Source of the DNA: Tropicibacter oceani
GTDB taxonomy: Bacteria > Pseudomonadota > Alphaproteobacteria > Rhodobacterales > Rhodobacteraceae
Direction: 5' to 3'
Length of the DNA stretch: 64,000 bases
Assembly: GCF_029958925.1 (NCBI RefSeq)
Contig: NZ_CP124616.1
Coordinates: forward strand, 1,550,001 to 1,614,000
The notes under the pieces: model-generated
The model's database searches: none
What the model saw: the letters and a program-made list of their open reading frames with translations, nothing else
What the model was told of the DNA's origin: nothing
Shown: one piece after another, positions 10,200-18,723 of the stretch
How the letters are laid out: every line of letters begins with the position of its first letter
How positions within the stretch are numbered: position 1 is the stretch's first letter
Program-made: the position numbers and the translations under genes

Positions 10200-10229
10200 T
10201 GATCCGGTTCGGCCTGCGCTGCGTACACT
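10200..10229 (+). promoter_or_regulatory. RpoE/ChrR-type (ECF11-like) promoter upstream of rpoHII
   Basis: TGATCC at 10200-10205 is followed after exactly 18 nt by TACACT at 10224-10229. It resembles the TGATCC-N18-TA promoters that sigma-E uses for the singlet-oxygen response in Rhodobacter sphaeroides, which include the rpoHII promoter. It sits about 57 nt before the start codon. Confidence 0.6.
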
Positions 10230-10286
10230 GATCAAACACGAGAGCCGACAGGCGACAACAGCAGGGAAGACCTCAAGGGGGCAACC

Positions 10287-11165
10287 ATGGCACTTGATGG
10301 ACTGAACGACCAGACGCTATCCCGCCGGGCCATGAAGGCCGAGCTTCTGGACGCGGAAACCGAGCGGGAGCTGGCCTATGCATGGCGCGACCACCGCGAT
10401 GAACAGGCCCTTCACCGGCTGATCACGGCCTACATGCGGTTGGCGATTTCGATGGCGTCCAAGTTCCGCCGCTATGGCGCGCCGATGAATGACCTGATCC
10501 AGGAGGCCGGGCTGGGCCTGATGAAGGCCGCGGACAAATTCGACCCCGATCGCGGCGTGCGTTTTTCGACCTATGCGGTGTGGTGGATCAAGGCCAGCAT
10601 TCAGGACTACGTGATGCGCAACTGGTCGATGGTGCGCACAGGGTCCACGTCGTCTCAAAAGTCGCTGTTCTTCAACATGCGTCGGGTGCAATCGCGGCTG
10701 GAGCGTGAGGCATCGGCGGCGGGCGAGACACTGGATCGCCACCAGCTGCGGGAAATGATTTCAAAGGAAATCGGCGTGCCGCTGCGGGATGTCGAGATGA
10801 TGGAAGGGCGCCTGTCAGGGTCCGACTTTTCGCTGAACGCAACCCAGTCGGTCGAGGACGAGGGCCGCGAATGGATCGACACGCTGGAAGACGACAGTGC
10901 GCAGGCCGAAGAGCTGGTCGAAAACAGCCATGACCGCGAACAGCTGCGAGACTGGTTGATCAAGGCGATGAATGCGCTGAACGATCGCGAACGGTTCATC
11001 GTGCGCGAACGCAAGCTGCGCGACGAGCCGCGGACCCTGGAAAGCCTGGGAGAAGAGTTGGGACTGTCGAAAGAGCGCGTGCGCCAGCTCGAGGCGGCGG
11101 CCTTTGTGAAAATGCGCAAATCGCTTGAAGCGCAGTCCGGCGAAGTGCAACACTTTCTCGCATGA
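10287..11165 (+). CDS. rpoH2: RNA polymerase heat-shock sigma factor, RpoHII type
   Basis: This 292-residue group 3 sigma factor directs RNA polymerase to heat-shock and photooxidative-stress promoters. Region 2 contains MNDLIQEAGLGLMKAADKFDPDRGVRFSTYAVWWIKASIQDYV. The RpoH-specific box is around residues 124-135 (QKSLFFNMRRVQ); SQKSLFFNMRR rather than QRKLFFNLRR favours the RpoHII paralogue. Region 4 ends with LGLSKERVRQLEAAAFVKMR. An ECF-type promoter lies upstream. The stop overlaps the ChaN-like gene by 4 nt (ATGA). Confidence 0.93.
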   Translation: MALDGLNDQTLSRRAMKAELLDAETERELAYAWRDHRDEQALHRLITAYMRLAISMASKFRRYGAPMNDLIQEAGLGLMKAADKFDPDRGVRFSTYAVWWIKASIQDYVMRNWSMVRTGSTSSQKSLFFNMRRVQSRLEREASAAGETLDRHQLREMISKEIGVPLRDVEMMEGRLSGSDFSLNATQSVEDEGREWIDTLEDDSAQAEELVENSHDREQLRDWLIKAMNALNDRERFIVRERKLRDEPRTLESLGEELGLSKERVRQLEAAAFVKMRKSLEAQSGEVQHFLA

Positions 11166-11965
11166 AACCTTTTCTGGCCGTCCTTTTCTGTCTCGCCTCG
11201 GCCCTGTCGGCCGGGGCGCAGGCATTGGACCTGAGCGCTGACATCGTGTTCCTGGGCGAACAGCACGACAATCCGGCGCATCACGCGCGGCAGGCCCAGT
11301 TGGTGGCAGAGCTGGCACCCAAGGCCCTTGTTTTCGAGATGTTGACGCCAGAGCAGGCCTCCAAGGCCACCCCGGACATCCTGAGCGACGCCAAGGCGCT
11401 GGGCGATGCCCTGCAATGGCAGCAAAGCGGATGGCCGGATTTTTCCTGGTATCACCCGATCTTCACATCCGCGCCGGGCGCCATGATCGTCGGCGCGGCG
11501 GTCCCGCGCGAGGCGGCGCGCGAGGTCATGGAGCAGGACGTGGCACAGGTGTTCGGCCCGGCCGCAGCGGATTTCGGCCTGACGGAACCCTTGTCAGAGG
11601 ACCAGCAGGCGACACGCGAAGCGCTGCAAATGGCCGCCCATTGCGATGCCCTTCCCAAGGAAATGCTGCCGCTGATGGTGTCGATCCAGCGCCTGCGCGA
11701 CGCCAGGCTGGCCGAGGCGGCGCTGCAGGCCTTTGAACAGACCGGCGGCCCGGTGGCGGTGATCACGGGCAACGGCCATGCCCGAAAGGACTGGGGCGCG
11801 CCTGCGGCGCTGGCGCTTGCCGCGCCCGGGGTTCGGGTGGTGGCGCTGGGGCAGGGTGAAACCGATGTCGGCGCGCCGGACGGTGTCTTTGACGTCACCG
11901 AGCTGAGCGCGCCGATCCAGCGCGAAGATCCCTGCAAGGCGTTTCTTGAGCAGCGCGGCAATTGA
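11162..11965 (+). CDS. ChaN family protein (haem-binding-uptake-like, Tiki fold)
   Basis: The product is an exported 267-residue protein. An N-terminal signal (MKPFLAVLFCLASALSAGAQA) precedes the ChaN signature IVFLGEQHDNPAHHARQ, a central PDFSWYHPIF, and the C-terminal VAVITGNGHARKDWGAP. ChaN of Campylobacter is an iron-regulated, haem-binding surface lipoprotein; here there is no lipobox, so it is more likely periplasmic. Four-nt overlap with rpoHII implies co-expression with the stress sigma factor, which fits a role in haem or oxidative stress handling. Confidence 0.82.
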   Translation: MKPFLAVLFCLASALSAGAQALDLSADIVFLGEQHDNPAHHARQAQLVAELAPKALVFEMLTPEQASKATPDILSDAKALGDALQWQQSGWPDFSWYHPIFTSAPGAMIVGAAVPREAAREVMEQDVAQVFGPAAADFGLTEPLSEDQQATREALQMAAHCDALPKEMLPLMVSIQRLRDARLAEAALQAFEQTGGPVAVITGNGHARKDWGAPAALALAAPGVRVVALGQGETDVGAPDGVFDVTELSAPIQREDPCKAFLEQRGN

Positions 11966-12020
11966 GTTTCCCCGCGTGACGCCCTAACACTTGGCAGACT
12001 TGTCCATCTGGGAGCGCGAC

Positions 12021-13214
12021 ATGCTGACCGGCAAACGCATTTTGTTGATCGTCGGGGGCGGGATCGCCGCCTACAAATGCCTCGACCTGATCCGCAGGCT
12101 GCGTGAACGCGGCGCAATGGTCACCCCGGTGATGACCCGCGCGGCGACGCAATTCGTCACTCCGCTCAGCCTGTCGGCGCTGGCGGGCGAAGAGGTGCAC
12201 CAGGACCTGTTCGACCTGACCAAAGAGGCCGAGATGGGCCATATCCAGCTAAGCCGCGTGGCGGACATGGTGCTGGTGGCCCCGGCCACGGCGGACCTGA
12301 TGGCCAAAATGGCCGGGGGCCATGCCAACGACCTGGCCACGACGCTTTTGATGGCGACCGATACGCCGGTGATGATCGCCCCGGCAATGAACGTGCGGAT
12401 GTGGGACCATCCCGCGACCCAGCGCAACCTTGCGGTTCTGCAGGGCGACGGGGTCCGGGTGATCGGCCCCAACAGCGGCGACATGGCCTGCGGCGAATAC
12501 GGGCCGGGGCGCATGTCCGAACCGCTGGAAATCGTCGCGGCGCTGGAAACGGCGCTTGCCGGTGGGCCGTTGCAGGGCAAGCGGGTGCTTGTCACCTCGG
12601 GCCCCACGCATGAACCCATCGACCCGGTGCGCTATATCGCCAACCGGTCCTCGGGGGCGCAGGGCACGGCGATCGCCGAGGCGCTGCGCGATCTTGGGGC
12701 GCATGTGGTCTTTGTCACCGGCCCGGCCGAAGTGGCGCGCCCCGCAGGGGTCGAAGTGGTCGAAGTCGAAACCGCCCGCGAAATGCGCGCGGCCGTGCTG
12801 GGCGCCTTGCCGGTCGATGCCGGGGTCTTTGCCGCCGCCGTCGCCGACTGGCGCGTGGCGCGTGAAAGCGGCAGCAAGATCAAGAAGGACAAGGGCGCGC
12901 TGCCGGTGCTGGAATTCGCGGAAAACCCGGATATCCTGGCCGAGGTGTCGCAGCTGAAGGACAATCGCCCGGCGCTGGTGGTCGGTTTCGCCGCCGAAAC
13001 CGATGACGTGCTGGCCAATGCCACGGCCAAGCGCAAGCGCAAGGGCTGTGACTGGATCGTTGCCAATGACGTCAGCCCGGCGACAGGGATCATGGGCGGG
13101 TCCGAAAACGCGATCGTGCTGATTTCCCAGGATGGCGCAGAGGACTGGCCGCGCATGGCCAAACCCGAGGTCGCCCGCCGCCTGGCGCAAAGGATCGCCG
13201 AGACCCTGGGCTGA
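12021..13214 (+). CDS. coaBC: Bifunctional phosphopantothenoylcysteine decarboxylase/synthetase
   Basis: CoaBC couples 4'-phosphopantothenate to cysteine and then decarboxylates it, on the route to coenzyme A. The CoaC flavoprotein half starts MLTGKRILLIVGGGIAAYKCLDLIRR and contains the PAMNVRMWDHP motif. The CoaB half has VLVTSGPTHEPIDPVRYIANRSSG and the KIKKDKG segment. GGGAG sits about 8 nt before the ATG at 12021; the open frame extends to 11991 without support. The length of 397 residues is standard. dut follows, a usual alphaproteobacterial neighbour. Confidence 0.96.
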   Translation: MLTGKRILLIVGGGIAAYKCLDLIRRLRERGAMVTPVMTRAATQFVTPLSLSALAGEEVHQDLFDLTKEAEMGHIQLSRVADMVLVAPATADLMAKMAGGHANDLATTLLMATDTPVMIAPAMNVRMWDHPATQRNLAVLQGDGVRVIGPNSGDMACGEYGPGRMSEPLEIVAALETALAGGPLQGKRVLVTSGPTHEPIDPVRYIANRSSGAQGTAIAEALRDLGAHVVFVTGPAEVARPAGVEVVEVETAREMRAAVLGALPVDAGVFAAAVADWRVARESGSKIKKDKGALPVLEFAENPDILAEVSQLKDNRPALVVGFAAETDDVLANATAKRKRKGCDWIVANDVSPATGIMGGSENAIVLISQDGAEDWPRMAKPEVARRLAQRIAETLG

Positions 13215-13277
13215 TCCCCACACGAACCTTGCGCCGCCTGGCGCAGGCATTGGACCCAAACAGAAAGAACAAGCAGC

Positions 13278-13739
13278 ATGAGCCAGGTCGAGATTGCGAT
13301 CATGTGGGAGGACGGGGCGGACCGGTCGCTTGGGCTGCCGTTTTATGCCACCGCCATGGCGGCGGGGGCCGACCTGCGCGCCAACCTGGCCGATCGCGGA
13401 AGGCTGGTGCTGGACCCCGGCGCGCGCGCGCTGGTGCCGACCGGCCTGCGCCTGGCGATCCCGGAAGGGTACGAAGTGCAGATCAGGCCGCGGTCGGGCC
13501 TGGCGCTGAAGCATGGCATCACCCTGCCCAACGCGCCGGGCACGATCGACGCCGACTACCGCGGGCCGCTTGGGGTGATCGTGATGAATGCCGGCTCCGA
13601 ACCCTTTGCCATCAGCCACGGTGACCGGATCGCTCAGATGGTGGTCGCGCCGGTGGTGCAGGCCGGATTTCGCAGCGTCGAGGCCCTGCCGGAAACGGCG
13701 CGCGGGGCCGGTGGCTTTGGGTCGACCGGGAGGCACTGA
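13278..13739 (+). CDS. dut: Deoxyuridine 5'-triphosphate nucleotidohydrolase
   Basis: dUTPase hydrolyses dUTP to dUMP and pyrophosphate, keeping uracil out of DNA and feeding dTMP synthesis. The trimeric dUTPase motifs appear in order: [49 protein letters not shown] and the C-terminal [11 protein letters not shown] that closes over the active site. It has 153 residues. It ends in TGATG overlapping the next gene. Confidence 0.97.
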   Translation: MSQVEIAIMWEDGADRSLGLPFYATAMAAGADLRANLADRGRLVLDPGARALVPTGLRLAIPEGYEVQIRPRSGLALKHGITLPNAPGTIDADYRGPLGVIVMNAGSEPFAISHGDRIAQMVVAPVVQAGFRSVEALPETARGAGGFGSTGRH

Positions 13740-14776
13740 TGGGACTGGTTCTGGCACTGGCCGCCGCGCTTTGGGCGATAGGCTATCTGATGGGCGCGCC
13801 AAGGCGGGCCCGGCTGACGATGATCGGGGTCTTGTACCTAGGCGTGGTGCTGCTGCATCTTGTCCTGCCGGGCGGGCATGCCCTGCGGCTGGCGACGGGC
13901 GGCACGGCCGCGCCCTGGTTGATCCTGGGCGGTCTGGCCGGGCTGGGTCTGCTCTACGCCGTGGGGGTCAAGCGGCTGAAAGCACGAGCCAGCCAGCGAG
14001 AGGCGCGCGAGGCCGCGCCCAAAACCGGGCTGTTCGCCGAGGGCGAGCTGGAGCGCTATGCCCGGCACATCGTGCTGCGCGAATTGGGCGGCCCCGGTCA
14101 GAAAAAGCTGAAAGAGGCAAAGGTGCTGGTGATCGGGGCGGGGGGGCTTGGATCGCCTGCGCTGCTGTACCTGGCGGCGGCGGGCGTCGGGCGCATCGGC
14201 GTGATCGACGATGACGTGGTCGACAGCGGCAATCTGCAACGCCAGGTGATCCACCGCGACGCGACCATCGGCATGCCCAAGGTGTTTTCCGCCGAAGCCG
14301 CGATGAAGGCCCTGAATCCCTATATCGAGTTGCGCCCCTATCACCGCAAGCTGACCGAGCAGATCGCGGAGGACCTGGTGGCCGACTATGATCTGCTGCT
14401 GGACGGGACCGACAATTTCGACACCCGCTACCTGGCCAACAAGGTGGCCGTGGCGCAGGGCAAACCGCTGATCTCGGGGGCGCTGAGCCAGTGGGAAGGG
14501 CAGATCAGCGTCTTTGACGCCAAGGCGGGCGGGCCGTGTTACCAGTGCATTTTCCCGCAGGCACCGGCGGCGGGCCTGGCGCCATCCTGCGCCGAGGCCG
14601 GCGTGCTGGGGCCCTTGCCCGGGGTTGTCGGGTCGATGATGGCGGTGGAAGCGATCAAGCAGATCACCGGGGCGGGGCAGGTGCTGCGATCACAGATGCT
14701 GATCTACGATGCGCTGTGGGGCGAGACCCGCAAGATCGGTCTGAAACGCCGCGCGGACTGCCCGGTGTGCGGCTAG
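13739..14776 (+). CDS. moeB: MoeB/ThiF/HesA-type adenylyltransferase with N-terminal membrane anchor
   Basis: Residues from about 100 onward form an E1-like adenylating enzyme: GAGGLGSP at 133-140, DGTDN at 222-226, a zinc site of C267-x2-C270 and C341-x2-C344, and a candidate catalytic Cys284. Such enzymes adenylate the C-terminal Gly-Gly of sulfur carriers such as MoaD or ThiS. The first 80 residues are unusual, with about three hydrophobic segments (around 1-20, 27-43 and 58-76) before a charged linker. No rhodanese domain is present. A possible partner is the MoaD-like protein at 48225-48473. It is coupled to dut by TGATG. Confidence 0.88.
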   Translation: MGLVLALAAALWAIGYLMGAPRRARLTMIGVLYLGVVLLHLVLPGGHALRLATGGTAAPWLILGGLAGLGLLYAVGVKRLKARASQREAREAAPKTGLFAEGELERYARHIVLRELGGPGQKKLKEAKVLVIGAGGLGSPALLYLAAAGVGRIGVIDDDVVDSGNLQRQVIHRDATIGMPKVFSAEAAMKALNPYIELRPYHRKLTEQIAEDLVADYDLLLDGTDNFDTRYLANKVAVAQGKPLISGALSQWEGQISVFDAKAGGPCYQCIFPQAPAAGLAPSCAEAGVLGPLPGVVGSMMAVEAIKQITGAGQVLRSQMLIYDALWGETRKIGLKRRADCPVCG

Positions 14777-14950
14777 GGCGCGCTGCCCGCCGGGCCGCGG
14801 CGCGCGCGGATGGGGCAGGAGCCTCCGGCGGGGATATTTGATGCACAAAGAAACCGCGATGTCCGGGTTTTTCGGGGGGTTTTGGTCCCCCGCAGGTCGG
14901 ATGGGGCGGTGACGGTGATTGAAGCGGGGGCGCCGGGCGCCTAGCTTTGG
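14777..14950. other. Intergenic stretch with a compact GC-rich extragenic motif
   Basis: No gene is visible. Around 14816-14858 there is a GC-rich motif (GAGCCTCCGGCGGGGATAT followed by an ACAAAG tract). I recall similar extragenic elements between genes in Rhodobacteraceae genomes, but this is recollection and not tested. It could act as a 3' processing or termination element for the moeB transcript. Confidence 0.35.
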
Positions 14951-14971
14951 ATGAGCAGACAGGAGAATTGC

Positions 14972-16993
14972 ATGACAAACCCGCTTCTTGCCGATTGGGA
15001 TACGCCCTTCGGCCTGGCACCGTTCGACCGGATTTCGGACGAGGATTTCGCACCCGCGCTTGAGGTGGGGCTGGCCGAGCACATGGCCGAGATCGAGGCG
15101 ATCGCCAACAACGAAGAGGCGCCGAGTTTTGCCAATACCATCGAGGCGATGGAAGGGGCGGGACGAGCGCTGGACAAGGTTCTGGGCACCTTTTTCAACG
15201 TTGCGGGGGCGGACAGCAATCCGGCGCGCCAGGCTTTGCAGCGGGCGTTTTCCCCAAAGCTGGCGGCGCACAGTTCGGCGATCTATGCCAACAAGGCCCT
15301 GTTTGCGCGGGTCCGCACCCTGTGGGACGGGCGCGAGGCGTTGGGGTTGGACGATCAGGAAGCGCGGGTTCTGATGCTGACCCATCGCGGTTTTGTCCGG
15401 GCGGGGGCGGCGCTGGAAGGGGCGCAGGCCGAGCGCATGGCCGAGGTCAAGTCGCGGCTTGCGGTGCTGGGAACGCAGTTCACGCAGAACCTGCTCAAGG
15501 ACGAGGCCGACTGGTTGATGGAGCTGGATGAGACGGATCTTGAGGGGCTGCCCGATTTTGTCGTCGACGCCGCCCGTTCGGCCGGTGAGGCGGCGGGCAA
15601 GGCCGGGCCGGTTGTCACCCTTTCGCGGTCGATCATCGTGCCGTTCCTGCAGTTTTCGCCGAACCGTGCGCTGCGCGAGAAGGCCTGGCGCGCCTGGACC
15701 GCGCGCGGCGCCAATGGCGGCGAGACGGACAACCGCGAGATTGCCGCCGAAACGCTGAAGCTGCGCGAAGAGCGTGCGCGCCTGTTGGGCTATCGTGATT
15801 TCGCGGACTACAAGCTGGAAACCGAGATGGCCGGTACGCCGGACCGGGTGCGCGGGTTGCTGATGGATGTCTGGGGGCCTGCCAAGGCCGCCGCCATGGC
15901 GGACGCGGCCGAGATGGAAAAGATGCTGCAGGCGGACGGGATTGCCGGCCCGCTGGAGCCCTGGGACTGGCGCTATTACGCGGAACGGCGGCGCAAGGCG
16001 CTGCATGACCTGGACGAGGCCGAGCTGAAGCCCTATCTGCAGCTGGATCGGATGATCGAAGCCGCCTTTGCCTGTGCGCAGCGCCTGTTCGGGCTGGAGT
16101 TCACGCCGCTGGACGTCCCGCTGTACCATGCCGATTGCCGCGCCTGGGAGGTCACGCGCGATGGCGCGCACCTGGCGGTGTTCATCGGGGATTACTTTGC
16201 CCGCGCCTCCAAACGGTCGGGGGCCTGGTGTTCGGCCATGCGGTCGCAAGCGCGCCGGCCGCGGCTGGAAACGCCCATCGTGGTGAATGTGTGCAACTTT
16301 GCCAAACCGTCCTTGGGCAAGCCTGCGCTGCTGTCCTATGACGATGCGCGCACGCTGTTCCATGAATTCGGCCATGCGCTGCACCAGATGTTGTCGGATG
16401 TGGACTTTGGGTCGATCTCAGGCACCTCGGTGGCGCGTGATTTCGTCGAGCTGCCCAGCCAACTGTACGAACATTGGCTGGAGGTGCCCGAGGTTCTGAG
16501 CGAATTCGCCACCCATGCCGACACCGCAGAGGCGATGCCGCAGGCACTGCTGGACAAGGTGCTGAAGGCTGCGACCTTTGACATGGGGTTCCAGACGGTG
16601 GAATACGTCGCCTCGGCGCTGGTGGATCTGGAGTTCCATATCGGCGCGGCCACGGCTGACCCGATGCAGAAACAGGCCGAGGTGTTGGAGAGCATCGGAA
16701 TGCCCCGGGCGATCGGCATGCGCCACGCAACGCCGCACTTTGCCCATGTCTTTGCCGGCGACGGCTATTCCAGCGGCTACTACAGCTACATGTGGTCCGA
16801 AGTGATGGACGCCGACGCCTTTGCCGCCTTTGAAGAGGCGGGCGGGGCCTTTGACCGGGCGATGGCCGAACGTCTGGAACGGTTCATCCTGTCGCGCGGC
16901 GGTTCCGAAGAGGCGGCGGATCTGTACATGCAGTTCCGTGGCAAGATGCCGGGGGTCGAGGCGCTGCTGAAAGGGCGCGGCCTGGCGGCGTGA
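14972..16993 (+). CDS. M3 family zinc oligopeptidase (peptidyl-dipeptidase Dcp / oligopeptidase A type)
   Basis: The product is a 673-residue cytoplasmic metallopeptidase that degrades short peptides. The HEFGHALHQML segment contains the HExxH zinc motif; the surrounding DARTLFHEFGHA and downstream YSSGYYSYMWSEVMDADAFAAF are typical M3 signatures. AGGAG is 6 nt before the ATG at 14972, so this is preferred over the in-frame ATG at 14951. Assignment as Dcp versus oligopeptidase A is not certain. Its stop lies 2 nt from the end of the convergent TraB-like gene. Confidence 0.93.
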   Translation: MTNPLLADWDTPFGLAPFDRISDEDFAPALEVGLAEHMAEIEAIANNEEAPSFANTIEAMEGAGRALDKVLGTFFNVAGADSNPARQALQRAFSPKLAAHSSAIYANKALFARVRTLWDGREALGLDDQEARVLMLTHRGFVRAGAALEGAQAERMAEVKSRLAVLGTQFTQNLLKDEADWLMELDETDLEGLPDFVVDAARSAGEAAGKAGPVVTLSRSIIVPFLQFSPNRALREKAWRAWTARGANGGETDNREIAAETLKLREERARLLGYRDFADYKLETEMAGTPDRVRGLLMDVWGPAKAAAMADAAEMEKMLQADGIAGPLEPWDWRYYAERRRKALHDLDEAELKPYLQLDRMIEAAFACAQRLFGLEFTPLDVPLYHADCRAWEVTRDGAHLAVFIGDYFARASKRSGAWCSAMRSQARRPRLETPIVVNVCNFAKPSLGKPALLSYDDARTLFHEFGHALHQMLSDVDFGSISGTSVARDFVELPSQLYEHWLEVPEVLSEFATHADTAEAMPQALLDKVLKAATFDMGFQTVEYVASALVDLEFHIGAATADPMQKQAEVLESIGMPRAIGMRHATPHFAHVFAGDGYSSGYYSYMWSEVMDADAFAAFEEAGGAFDRAMAERLERFILSRGGSEEAADLYMQFRGKMPGVEALLKGRGLAA

Positions 16994-16995
16994 TC

Positions 16996-17988
16996 CTAGA
17001 AGGGCTGCCGCGTCAGGCGGTAGCCCTTTTGCGCAAGCAGGTTGAGCACGCCGTTCTCGCCTGACAGGTGGGCGGCGCCAAAGGCGGCGATCACCGGGCC
17101 GTCGGTATCGGCCAGGGCCTGTTCGATCACCGGTATCCAGGCGATGTTGCGTTCCGTCAGCAGCCGTTGTTCAAAGGCCGCCTCGGCCGCATCGTTTTGG
17201 GTGTCAGAGACGCCATCGGCGCCGGCGGCCAGCAACGTGGTGACCAGCCAGCTTTCGGCATGGCGTTCCTCGGCATAGGCCGCCATCAGCGTTTCCAGCA
17301 GGTCCTCTGCCCCTTCGGGGGCGATCAGGGCGGCGCGCAGCATGGTGATCTGAACCTCGATCGGAATTTCGCCAAAGATCCTGATGGCAGCATCGAAGTC
17401 TTCCAGCGCGCGCGTGGGCACGCCTGCGGCATCGGCCCGGGTTTCGATCTGGAAATCCAGCCCCTGTTGCGTGGCCAGGTCCTGCGCGAGGCAGGCCGGC
17501 ATGCTCAGCAGCATCGAAACGTACCAGGGCTGGAATTTCGCGGCGACAAAGGGCGGCACGCCCCGGGCCGTAACGGCGCTGGACAAAAGCTGCCAGTCAT
17601 CCTCGGTCATCAATTCGGGCAGGGTCGTGTCCTGCAAGATCATGATCCCGGGTTCGCGGGCCATGCTGGCGGTCAGCGCGTCGCGCCCCTGCGTGGTCAG
17701 TTCCACAAGAACCATTGCCGCGCTTTCGATCAGCGGGGTCAGCCGCGCCACGGGGGCGTCAAGGCGCGGGTCCTGCAGGTGGACGGTGCCGATCAGGTGC
17801 AGTCGTTCGCCATCCTTTTCGGCGGTCCAGTGGTTTCCCGTGCTGTAGGGGCGGCCGTCAAGCCGCTCGGCCAGCCGGGCCTGTTGGTCCATGTCCATCG
17901 CGGGGCGCAGGTCGTTGCCCTGACAGGCGGCAAAGGCCGGCGCGGCAAGGACGGTCAGGGCGATGAGGGGGGCAATCAGACGGAGCAT
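16996..17988 (-). CDS. TraB/GumN family exported protein
   Basis: The product is a 330-residue protein beginning with a Sec-type signal (MLRLIAPLIALTVLAAPAFA). It has the TraB-fold N-terminal motif LHLIGTVHLQDPRL, with GTVH, and the C-terminal FGAAHLSGENGVLNLLAQKGY. Tiki/TraB-fold proteins include metalloproteases, but activity of the bacterial GumN-like members is mostly unproven. GAAAGG precedes the ATG at 17988; ATG 18015 is an alternative. Confidence 0.85.
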   Translation of the reverse strand: MLRLIAPLIALTVLAAPAFAACQGNDLRPAMDMDQQARLAERLDGRPYSTGNHWTAEKDGERLHLIGTVHLQDPRLDAPVARLTPLIESAAMVLVELTTQGRDALTASMAREPGIMILQDTTLPELMTEDDWQLLSSAVTARGVPPFVAAKFQPWYVSMLLSMPACLAQDLATQQGLDFQIETRADAAGVPTRALEDFDAAIRIFGEIPIEVQITMLRAALIAPEGAEDLLETLMAAYAEERHAESWLVTTLLAAGADGVSDTQNDAAEAAFEQRLLTERNIAWIPVIEQALADTDGPVIAAFGAAHLSGENGVLNLLAQKGYRLTRQPF

Positions 17989-18051
17989 CTTGGCCTTTCG
18001 GGTCAGTTTGGGCATTGTCGCCCGTGGGTAGCACAAGGAACACGGCACAGC

Positions 18052-18723
18052 ATGCAGCGGGAAAGCGATCTTTATGCACCGCTCAAGTCCTACCTTGAGG
18101 CTCAGGGGTACGAGGTCAAGGGCGAGGTGGGCGCCGCCGATGTGGTTGCCCTGCGCAAAGACGAGGCGCCGCTGATCATCGAGTTGAAATTGCGCATCAC
18201 TCTGTCGCTGTTTCACCAGGCGATTGCCCGGCTGACGGTGACGGACCACGTCTATGTTGCCGTGCCCAGGCCCAAGGGCAAAACCGCGCGGCGCGCGCTG
18301 AAGGACAACCTGGCACTGTGCCGCCGGATCGGGCTGGGCTTTATCACCGTGCGCGAGGATGGCACGGTCGAGGTGCAGTGCGATCCCGGCCCCTACGCCC
18401 CGCGCAAGAGCAAGAAGAAACAGGAACGGCTGCTGCGCGAATTCCAACGCTTGCGCGGCGATCCCAACGATGGCGGGGCAACGCGCCACGGGATCGTCAC
18501 GGGCTACCGGCAGGACGCGCTGGCCTGCGCCGCCTACCTGGCCAACACCGGGCCTGAAAAGGGGGCGATCGTGGCAAAATCGACCAAGGTGGCCAATGCC
18601 ACGACGATCATGCGCGACAACCACTATGGCTGGTTCGAAAAGGTCGAAACCGGGGTCTATGGCCTGACCCGGGCCGGGCGGCAGGGCCTGAAGGACTGGG
18701 CCTTCAGCGCGCCGCTGGACTAG
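18052..18723 (+). CDS. DUF2161 family putative PD-(D/E)XK-type phosphodiesterase
   Basis: The product is a 223-residue protein. The N-terminus (ESDLYAPLKSYLEAQGYEVKGEVGAADVVA) with LIIELKLRITLSLFHQAI gives a D...E-x-K arrangement seen in PD-(D/E)XK nuclease-like folds, matching the DUF2161 pattern. The C-terminal half (about 145-220) looks like a winged-helix domain. The role is unknown. AGGAA lies upstream of ATG 18052. It is divergent from the TraB-like gene and ends convergently, overlapping the DMT transporter stop by 4 nt. Confidence 0.75.
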   Translation: MQRESDLYAPLKSYLEAQGYEVKGEVGAADVVALRKDEAPLIIELKLRITLSLFHQAIARLTVTDHVYVAVPRPKGKTARRALKDNLALCRRIGLGFITVREDGTVEVQCDPGPYAPRKSKKKQERLLREFQRLRGDPNDGGATRHGIVTGYRQDALACAAYLANTGPEKGAIVAKSTKVANATTIMRDNHYGWFEKVETGVYGLTRAGRQGLKDWAFSAPLD

